Below, one piece after another: positions 58,156 through 64,000 of a stretch of DNA of 64,000 bases. Origin of the DNA: Chthonobacter albigriseus. Its GTDB lineage: Bacteria; Pseudomonadota; Alphaproteobacteria; Rhizobiales; Pleomorphomonadaceae. The DNA lies in NCBI RefSeq assembly GCF_013839445.1, contig NZ_JACDIT010000001.1:1281935-1345934 (forward strand). The letters run 5' to 3'. Under the pieces are notes generated by a model. The model was given only the letters and a program-made list of their open reading frames with translations, was not told the DNA's origin and did not search any database. Position 1 is the stretch's first letter. Each line of letters opens with the position of its first letter. Position numbers and translations under genes: made by a program.

Positions 58156-59517
58156 ATGTCGGACACCCCGGACACGGAAAGAAACCGCTTTGCCGCCCGC
58201 GCCAGCCGCTACGGCCGTGTGGGCACCAACCTCGGCGGCGCGGCACTGCGCATGGCCGGCCAACGCCTGTTCGGCGCCGACGACGACCGGGCCGCCGCCG
58301 CCGCCCTCACCGCGGCGCTCGGCAATCTCAAGGGCCCGATCATGAAGGTGGCGCAGCTGCTCGCCACCATCCCGGAGGCGCTGCCCGCCGAATACGCCGA
58401 GGAACTGTCCCAGCTCCAGTCCAACGCCCCCCCGATGGGCGCCGCCTTCGTCAAGCGCCGTATGGCGGCAGAGCTCGGCGCCGACTGGGAGAAGCGCTTC
58501 GCCGCCTTCGACCGTACGCCCGCCGCCGCGGCCTCGCTCGGCCAGGTTCACCGCGCGCGCCTGCACGACGGGCGGGACGTCGCGGTCAAGCTGCAGTACC
58601 CGGACATGCAGTCGGCGGTCGAAGCCGACCTGCGGCAGCTCGACATCGCCTTTTCGGTGCACCGCCGCTTCAGGCCGGCGATCGACACCCGCGAGATCTT
58701 CAAGGAAATCGCCGACCGCATCCGCGAGGAGCTGGACTACGAGCGGGAGGCCCGTCACGCGCGGCTCTACGCTCAGATACTCGGTTCGGGCGACCTCGTT
58801 CGCGTACCCGGCGTCCACGCCGACTTGTCGACCCGCCGACTGATCACGCTCGACTGGCTGGAAGGCGAAAAGCTGCTCGACTTCAAGACCGCCGGCCAGG
58901 ACGTCCGCGACCGGCTGGCGACGGCCATGTTCAAGGCCTGGTGGCATCCCTTCGCCCATGTCGGGATCATCCACGGCGACCCCCACCTGGGCAACTACAC
59001 CGCCTTCCGGAACGCCGATGGCGAGCCCGCGGGTATCAACCTGCTCGACTACGGCTGCATCCGCATCTTCCCGCCGAGCTTCGTCCTGGGCGTGGTGGAA
59101 CTCTACCGCGGCCTCAAGGCCGGTGACATGGACCGCATCGTCTCTGCCTACGAGACCTGGGGCTTCCGCGGCCTGACCAAGGACCTGATCGAAGCCCTCA
59201 ACATCTGGGCCCGCTTCATCTACGGCCCCCTCCTCGATGACCGGGTCCGCACGGTGGCGGACGGCGTCAGCCCGGGGAGTTACGGCCGCGCCGAGGCCTT
59301 CCGGGTTCACACCGCCCTGAAGGAGAAGGGACCGGTCACCGTGCCGCGCGAGTTCGTGTTCATGGACCGCGCCGCGATAGGCCTCGGGGGGGTGTTTCTC
59401 CACCTCGACGCAGCTCTCAACTTCCATCGCCTTTTCGAGGCGGAGATCGAGGACTTCGACCTTTCCACGCTCACGATGCGCCAGGACGAGGCCCTCAAGG
59501 CCGTCGGACTGCGCTGA
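58156..59517 (+). CDS. ABC1 atypical kinase-like protein (UbiB/AarF family)
   Basis: A 453-residue protein-kinase-like protein of the ABC1/COQ8 group, often linked to ubiquinone or lipid metabolism. Family blocks: LKGPIMKVAQLLATIPEALPAEYAEEL (KxAQ version of the KxGQ motif), the Ala-rich loop AAASLGQVHRARL replacing the P-loop, ELDYEREARHARLY, and the catalytic IIHGDPHLGNYT. No C-terminal membrane helices are present, unlike E. coli UbiB. The ATG at 58156 gives MSDTPDTERNRFAARASRYGRVG; the frame opens 48 codons earlier. Confidence 0.9.
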   Translation: MSDTPDTERNRFAARASRYGRVGTNLGGAALRMAGQRLFGADDDRAAAAALTAALGNLKGPIMKVAQLLATIPEALPAEYAEELSQLQSNAPPMGAAFVKRRMAAELGADWEKRFAAFDRTPAAAASLGQVHRARLHDGRDVAVKLQYPDMQSAVEADLRQLDIAFSVHRRFRPAIDTREIFKEIADRIREELDYEREARHARLYAQILGSGDLVRVPGVHADLSTRRLITLDWLEGEKLLDFKTAGQDVRDRLATAMFKAWWHPFAHVGIIHGDPHLGNYTAFRNADGEPAGINLLDYGCIRIFPPSFVLGVVELYRGLKAGDMDRIVSAYETWGFRGLTKDLIEALNIWARFIYGPLLDDRVRTVADGVSPGSYGRAEAFRVHTALKEKGPVTVPREFVFMDRAAIGLGGVFLHLDAALNFHRLFEAEIEDFDLSTLTMRQDEALKAVGLR

Positions 59518-59622
59518 AAGCGAACTTTCGGCGGATGCTCCCTTCGGACGCATTGCTGCGTTGCCGCGATTGCGCTAAAGCCGCATTCGACGGAAGACTA
59601 GTCCTGTCTGGGAGGGATACCC

Positions 59623-59754
59623 GTGGCTGATCACGACAACGCGATGGACTATAACGAGCACGAGCGGACCTACACCGGCTTCCTCGCCTTCGTGAAGTAT
59701 TCGACGATTTCGATCGTCGTCCTCCTCGCACTCATGGCCCTCTTCCTCGTCTGA
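59623..59754 (+). CDS. aa3-type cytochrome c oxidase subunit IV
   Basis: A tiny 43-residue membrane protein starting with GTG after a strong GGGAGGG. Sequence pattern: charged N-terminus (MADHDNAMDYNEHERTYTGF), then one hydrophobic helix (VKYSTISIVVLLALMALFLV). This matches the bacterial aa3-oxidase subunit IV family. It is an accessory subunit; its contribution to oxidase function is small. In many alphaproteobacteria it sits directly upstream of pntAA, as here, far from the other cox genes. Confidence 0.88.
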   Translation: MADHDNAMDYNEHERTYTGFLAFVKYSTISIVVLLALMALFLV

Positions 59755-59901
59755 TCACGCAGGCGGTCGACAAGAGTCCCACCCGGGGGCCATGACCGCC
59801 GCGCGACGGACAAGCCAGCGCGAAGAGTGTTGGCCCGCACCGCCTTGACGCGTCCCCCGGGGAGCCGCGTCGGGCCATGCCGCCGTCCAGAGGAGAACCC
59901 C

Positions 59902-61035
59902 ATGAAGATTGCTGTCCCCCGTGAGATCGACGGGGAGGAGGGGCGTGTCGCTGCTACGCCCGATACGGTCAAGCGGCTTGTCGGCCTTGGCGCGACCGTG
60001 CTCGTGGAAGCCGGCGCAGGCCTGAAATCCCGTATCCCCGACGCCGACTACGCCGCTGCCGGCGCAACGGTGGTGCCGACCGCGGCCGAGGCCGTGGGCG
60101 GCGCCGATGTCGTGCTGAAGGTCCGTCGCCCGACGTCGGACGAGATCCCCGCGATCAAGCGCGGCGCGATCCTGATCGGTGCGCTCGACCCCTACGGCAA
60201 CAACGACGCGGTGAAGGCGCTGGCCGACGCCGGCATCACGGCCGTTGCCATGGAGTTCATGCCGCGCATCACCCGTGCACAGGTGATGGACGTGCTCTCC
60301 AGCCAGGCCAACCTGGCCGGCTACCAGGCGGTGCTCGACGCCGCCGGCGAGTACGACCGCGCCATGCCCATGATGATGACCGCCGCCGGCACGGTTCCCG
60401 CCGCCCGCGTCTTCGTGATGGGCGCCGGCGTCGCCGGCCTGCAGGCGATCGCGACCGCACGCCGCCTCGGCGCGGTGGTCACCGCCACCGACGTCCGCCC
60501 GGCCGCCAAGGAGCAGGTGGAAAGCCTCGGCGCCAAGTTCGTCGCCGTCGAGGACGACGAGTTCAAGCAGGCCGAGACCGCGGCGGGCTATGCCAAGCCG
60601 ATGTCGGCCGAATACCAGGCCAAGCAGGCCGCCCTCGTCGCCGAGCACATCAAGAAGCAGGACATCGTCATCACGACGGCCCTGATCCCAGGCCGCCCCG
60701 CGCCGCGCCTCGTCACGGCCGACATGGTCGCGTCGATGAAGCCCGGCTCAGTGCTGGTCGATCTCGCGGTGGAGCGCGGCGGCAACGTGGAGGGCGCCAA
60801 GGCCGGCGAGGTCGTGGAGACCGCCGGCGGCGTCAAGATCGTCGGCCATCGCAACACGGCCGGCCGCATCGCCGCCACCGCGTCCCAGCTCTACGCCAAG
60901 AACCTCTTCGCCTTCCTGGAGACCCTGATCGACAAGAAGGAGAAGTCGCTCGCGGTCAACTGGGACGACGAACTCGTCAAGGCGACCGTGCTCACCCGCG
61001 ACGGCGCCGTCGTTCATCCTGCTTTCCAGAGCTGA
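59902..61035 (+). CDS. pntAA: proton-translocating NAD(P) transhydrogenase subunit alpha part 1
   Basis: Soluble NAD(H)-binding domain I (377 residues) of the three-subunit transhydrogenase, which uses the proton gradient to make NADPH from NADH. Family start MKIAVPREIDGEEGRVAATPDTVKRL; nucleotide loop MGAGVAGLQAIATARRLGA; RPAPRLVTADMVASMKPGSV. The ATG at 59902 follows AGGAG. The frame opens 25 codons upstream without similarity. First gene of the pntAA-pntAB-pntB operon, with gaps of 12 and 13 bases. Confidence 0.97.
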   Translation: MKIAVPREIDGEEGRVAATPDTVKRLVGLGATVLVEAGAGLKSRIPDADYAAAGATVVPTAAEAVGGADVVLKVRRPTSDEIPAIKRGAILIGALDPYGNNDAVKALADAGITAVAMEFMPRITRAQVMDVLSSQANLAGYQAVLDAAGEYDRAMPMMMTAAGTVPAARVFVMGAGVAGLQAIATARRLGAVVTATDVRPAAKEQVESLGAKFVAVEDDEFKQAETAAGYAKPMSAEYQAKQAALVAEHIKKQDIVITTALIPGRPAPRLVTADMVASMKPGSVLVDLAVERGGNVEGAKAGEVVETAGGVKIVGHRNTAGRIAATASQLYAKNLFAFLETLIDKKEKSLAVNWDDELVKATVLTRDGAVVHPAFQS

Positions 61036-61047
61036 GGGGGCTGACCC

Positions 61048-61527
61048 ATGGCTGACAAGTCACCGGCCGAACTCGCCATCGAGCAGGCCCGGCAGGCGGC
61101 GGATGCCGCGCTGAACTCCGCAACCCAAGCTCGCGAGGCCGTCAACGCCGCCTCCGGCGCTCTCCACCAGTCGCAGTTCGACGCCGTCGCCGACGGCGCC
61201 GGAGCTGCCGCCCATGCCATCTCCGGCGGCGTGATCGACCCCTTCGTCTTCCGCCTCTCCATCTTCGTGCTGGCGATCTTCGTCGGCTACTACGTGGTCT
61301 GGTCGGTGACGCCCGCCTTGCACACGCCGTTGATGGCCGTCACCAACGCCATCTCCTCGGTGATCATCGTCGGCGCGCTGCTCGCCGTCGGCGTCGAGCT
61401 GCTGGCGCCCGGAACGGGCGTCGCCCGCGGCTTCGGCTTCCTGGCCGTCATCCTCGCCTCCGTCAATATCTTCGGCGGGTTCCTCGTCACGAGCCGCATG
61501 CTCGCGATGTACAAGAAGAAATCGTGA
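61048..61527 (+). CDS. pntAB: transhydrogenase subunit alpha part 2 (membrane)
   Basis: A 159-residue membrane subunit of the three-gene form. Residues 1-60 are an Ala/Gln-rich hydrophilic helix (AIEQARQAADAALNSATQAREAVNAA), longer than in many orthologues. The conserved core follows: DPFVFRLSIFVLAIFVGYYVVWSVTPALHTPLMAVTNAISSVIIVGALLAVG, with about four helices forming part of the proton channel. The HTPLMAVTNAISS block is diagnostic. Confidence 0.95.
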   Translation: MADKSPAELAIEQARQAADAALNSATQAREAVNAASGALHQSQFDAVADGAGAAAHAISGGVIDPFVFRLSIFVLAIFVGYYVVWSVTPALHTPLMAVTNAISSVIIVGALLAVGVELLAPGTGVARGFGFLAVILASVNIFGGFLVTSRMLAMYKKKS

Positions 61528-61540
61528 GGGAGGACGGGTC

Positions 61541-62938
61541 ATGTCTGCCAACCTAGCTGCCGTCCTCTACCTGGTCTCCGGCGTCCTGTTCATCATGGCG
61601 CTGCGCGGCCTTTCCAGCCCGGTGACGTCGCGCCGCGGCAACATCCTCGGCATGGCCGGCATGGCGATCGCCATCCTGACCACGCTGTTCTCGATCACGC
61701 CGTCCTTCGGGGCCTATTCCCTGATTCTGATCGGCCTCGCCATCGGCGGCGGCATCGGCGCCTACATCGCGCGCAAGATCGCGATGACGCAGATGCCGCA
61801 GCTCGTCGCCGCCTTCCACTCGCTGGTCGGTCTTGCGGCGGTTCTGGTGGCGGCCGGCGCGCTCTATGCGCCCACGGCTTTCGGCATCGGCGCCCCCGGC
61901 GAGATCCACGCTCAGGCCCTCGTCGAGATGAGCCTCGGCGTCGCCATCGGCGCGATCACCTTCACCGGCTCTATCATCGCCTTCGCCAAGCTCGACGGAC
62001 GCATGAGCGGCAAGCCGATCATGCTGCCCTTCCGGCATGCGATCAACGCGGGCCTCGCAGCGCTGATCGTGATCCTGATCATCGTGCTGGTGCAGACCGA
62101 AAGCCACTTCGTCTTCTGGCTGATCGTCATCGCCTCGCTGGTTTTCGGCGGGCTGATCATCATCCCGATCGGCGGCGCGGACATGCCGGTGGTCGTCTCG
62201 ATGCTGAACAGCTACTCCGGCTGGGCGGCTGCGGGCATCGGCTTCACGCTCGGCAACACGGCGCTGATCGTCACCGGCGCGCTGGTCGGCTCGTCGGGCG
62301 CGATCCTCTCCTACATCATGTGCAAGGGCATGAACCGGAGCTTCATCTCCGTCATCCTCGGCGGCTTCGGCGGCGAGACCGCCGGCCCCGGCGGTGGGGC
62401 GGTGGAGCAGCGTCCGGTGAAGCAGGGCTCGGCCGAGGACGCGGCCTTCATCATGAAGAACGCGTCCAAGGTCATCATCGTGCCGGGCTACGGCATGGCG
62501 GTGGCGCAGGCCCAGCACGCGCTCCGCGAGATGGCCGACAAGCTGAAGCACGAGGGCGTGGAGGTGAAATACGCCATCCACCCCGTGGCGGGCCGCATGC
62601 CCGGCCACATGAACGTGCTCTTGGCCGAGGCGAACGTGCCCTACGACGAGGTCTTCGAACTGGAGGACATCAACTCCGAGTTCGCCCAGGCCGACGTCGC
62701 CTTCGTGATCGGCGCCAACGACGTGACGAACCCGGCGGCCAAGACCGACAAGTCCTCGCCGATCTACGGCATGCCGATCCTGGACGTGGAGAAGGCCGGC
62801 ACCGTGCTCTTCATCAAGCGCGGCATGGGCTCCGGCTACGCCGGCGTGGAGAACGAACTGTTCTTCCGCGACAACACCATGATGCTGTTCGCGGACGCCA
62901 AGAAGATGGTCGAGAGCATCGTCAAGAACCTGGAGTGA
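61541..62938 (+). CDS. pntB: proton-translocating NAD(P) transhydrogenase subunit beta
   Basis: A 465-residue subunit with about nine membrane helices followed by the NADP(H)-binding domain III. Motifs: MTQMPQLVAAFHSLVGLAAVLVA in the membrane part (conserved His of the proton path), then VIIVPGYGMAVAQAQHAL, HPVAGRMPGHMNVLLAEA and FVIGANDVTNPAA in domain III. It completes the operon and is followed by a strong terminator. Confidence 0.97.
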   Translation: MSANLAAVLYLVSGVLFIMALRGLSSPVTSRRGNILGMAGMAIAILTTLFSITPSFGAYSLILIGLAIGGGIGAYIARKIAMTQMPQLVAAFHSLVGLAAVLVAAGALYAPTAFGIGAPGEIHAQALVEMSLGVAIGAITFTGSIIAFAKLDGRMSGKPIMLPFRHAINAGLAALIVILIIVLVQTESHFVFWLIVIASLVFGGLIIIPIGGADMPVVVSMLNSYSGWAAAGIGFTLGNTALIVTGALVGSSGAILSYIMCKGMNRSFISVILGGFGGETAGPGGGAVEQRPVKQGSAEDAAFIMKNASKVIIVPGYGMAVAQAQHALREMADKLKHEGVEVKYAIHPVAGRMPGHMNVLLAEANVPYDEVFELEDINSEFAQADVAFVIGANDVTNPAAKTDKSSPIYGMPILDVEKAGTVLFIKRGMGSGYAGVENELFFRDNTMMLFADAKKMVESIVKNLE

Positions 62939-62976
62939 ACGGACGCTGTCCGCCGCTCGAGGCCGACTGATCAGGC

Positions 62977-63004
62977 AAGGCCCCGGTGCAGACCGGGGCC
63001 TTTT
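62977..63004 (+). terminator. intrinsic terminator of the pnt operon
   Basis: AAGGCCCCGGT pairs perfectly with ACCGGGGCCTT over a four-base loop; the arm merges into TTTTG. It lies 39 bases past the pntB stop. Confidence 0.9.
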
Positions 63005-63019
63005 GCATGCCGCCCGCCG

Positions 63020-63430
63020 TCAGCGCCGCTCCAGGTGGATCGGCTCCCGATCCTCCGGCAGCCTTTGCGGCGCGCGCAAGCCCATGCTGTTCCGCCGCGC
63101 TTCGGCCAGCGTCACCGGCTGAGGCGGCCGCTGTGTGAGGGTCGCCACCCTGAGGAGCCGGCCGACGAGCCCCCCGGAGATGGCCACGAGCCAGTAGACC
63201 GCCGTGAAGTAGTAGAGCGCCGCCAGACCAAAGCCGTCTTCCGCGCCGTGCACCAGGCCTACGCCGACGAACAGCGGGATGGCCAGCACGCTGGCAAACA
63301 GTAGCCGCAGCGTGCTGAGATAGGACTGGTAGAAGCAGTCGGCCGCCAACCCGGTGGTCTCACGGAAGAACCCGACGAGGATGCCCGTGATGAACACGGC
63401 AAGCACTACCATATCGAGATAGGCAAGCAT
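63020..63430 (-). CDS. hypothetical membrane protein
   Basis: A 136-residue protein with three hydrophobic segments (about 5-20, 42-60, 68-92) and a basic, Pro/Arg-rich C-terminal tail (ATLTQRPPQPVTLAEARRNSMGLRAPQR) that should be cytoplasmic. I do not recognise a family. A single cysteine lies at AADCFYQS. ATG at 63430 starts MLAYLDMVVLAVF. It converges on pntB, with the operon terminator between them. Confidence 0.65.
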   Translation of the reverse strand: MLAYLDMVVLAVFITGILVGFFRETTGLAADCFYQSYLSTLRLLFASVLAIPLFVGVGLVHGAEDGFGLAALYYFTAVYWLVAISGGLVGRLLRVATLTQRPPQPVTLAEARRNSMGLRAPQRLPEDREPIHLERR

Positions 63431-63694
63431 GGCGGGGCTCCGGGACAGGGTTCTGCCGGAAATACTGAGCCGTGCGCGTTAAGGCGACGTTGCGAACCGG
63501 AAGATTCTGCGGGAAGGGGCGGCCCTGCTGCATCGCTGCGCCAATCGAGAGCCGGCGGGTGTAGAGGCGGCCGAACCCGAAACCGAACACGAGCACGGCC
63601 GGGATGCCGAAGCCGATTTCCAGACCCGGAACGGCCACGACGTCGACTTCGAACGAACCGGAGTCGATCGTATCGGACGATCCCTGCCTGGTCT
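63431..63694 (-). other. possible small or decayed membrane-protein frame
   Basis: Between the membrane protein and the TPR gene, a minus-strand frame opens with GTG at 63638. It encodes VAVPGLEIGFGIPAVLVFGFGFGRLYTRRLS, one hydrophobic helix ending in basic residues like many short rhizobial membrane proteins. It then loses character and runs to a stop at 63360 inside the next gene. It may be a degenerate gene or chance; no ribosome site is evident. Confidence 0.25.
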
Positions 63695-64000
63695 TCAGCT
63701 CACCGGGGTGGTCCTGAGGGCCTCGCGCGCAGGCTGGTAGCTGGGGTCCAGCACCGTGGCGCGCGTGATCGAGTTGCGCCCGCTGGACACGTCGCCGGTG
63801 CGGATCTGCGCGATCCCGAGACCCGTCCAGAACGGCGCGGAATTCTTGTTGCGATTGACCGCGGCGGCGAAATCGGTCAGCGCATCATTGTCCGACCCGA
63901 TCGCAAGCCGGCTGTTGCCCCGCGAATAGTAGGGCTCGGAGGCATTCGGATTGAGCGCGATGGCGACGTCGAAGTCGGCGATGGCGCGGACATGGTCGCC
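63695..64000 (-). CDS. tetratricopeptide repeat protein, C-terminal part
   Basis: The last 101 residues of a protein whose start lies beyond the window edge. The visible part contains TPR units: AIADFDVAIALNPNASEPYYSRGNSRLAIGSDNDALTDFAAAVNRNKNSAPFWTGLGIAQIRTGDVSSG, ending SYQPAREALRTTPVS. The repeat spacing and small-residue pattern are clear. TPR proteins are interaction scaffolds; nothing visible indicates the partner. Confidence 0.85.
   Translation of the reverse strand, partial: GDHVRAIADFDVAIALNPNASEPYYSRGNSRLAIGSDNDALTDFAAAVNRNKNSAPFWTGLGIAQIRTGDVSSGRNSITRATVLDPSYQPAREALRTTPVS

Noticed and set aside
59755-59901. Separate promoter for pntAA between coxIV and pntAA
   Set aside because: I could not find a -35/-10 pair with acceptable spacing, so nothing is claimed.

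Overview
The window looks like chromosomal DNA from an alphaproteobacterium, most likely of the order Hyphomicrobiales (Rhizobiales). This rests on high GC content, on the left-hand gene order lysC-ptsP-prfA-prmC-DUF4167-clpB, and on several families typical of that group: DUF4167, a RirA-type iron regulator, an aa3-oxidase subunit IV gene beside three-subunit pntAA-pntAB-pntB, an IalB-family secreted protein, and an orfA(DUF47)-pit operon. No rRNA, tRNA, insertion sequence, prophage or CRISPR array was found.

Layout. 1-8 kb: M23 peptidoglycan peptidase, YitT membrane protein, ClpB with a heat-shock-type promoter, two small proteins, DUF4167. 8-14 kb: PrmC, RF1, PtsP and aspartate kinase. 14-18.5 kb: UbiG, then DUF1178, nitrilase-like hydrolase, glutaredoxin 3 and ComF on the minus strand, and a BioC/NDUFAF5-like methyltransferase. 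18.5-24.9 kb: a lone Flp pilin, MutT, ArgJ, a TadG-like protein behind an AT-rich control region, YkvA, a PAP2 phosphatase and ArgG. 25-34 kb: Tat-exported PhoD, TypA with a hairpin leader, RirA, an SDR, a variant CDP-alcohol phosphotransferase and SecA. 34-41 kb: a PpiC-type foldase, an isoquinoline-oxidoreductase-like molybdenum pair, a NUDIX protein, and Pit with its DUF47 partner behind a three-repeat PHO box.

41-50 kb: MarR plus a Bcr/CflA transporter, an M3 peptidase with a LysE exporter, a site-2 protease with CBS domains, a quinone oxidoreductase, an ECF sigma factor and an IalB-like protein. 50-58 kb is the most accessory part. It holds RlmN behind a strong leader hairpin, a VapC toxin with an atypical antitoxin, a second LysE/M3-peptidase pair, a DUF3445 protein, and an AbrB-Doc toxin-antitoxin module with a perfect operator. 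58-64 kb: an ABC1 kinase-like protein, CoxIV, the proton-translocating transhydrogenase, a small membrane protein and the end of a TPR protein.

Most genes are ordinary core functions. The items most worth a second look are the VapC antitoxin that seems to lack a DNA-binding head, the AbrB-Doc hybrid, the inverted PHO box at orfA-pit, the palindrome filling the clpB promoter spacer, the matching promoter-hairpin leaders of typA and rlmN, and the repeated pairing of M3 peptidases with LysE exporters. I found no complete, clearly new multi-gene system. All family assignments were made by reading protein sequences, without database searches.
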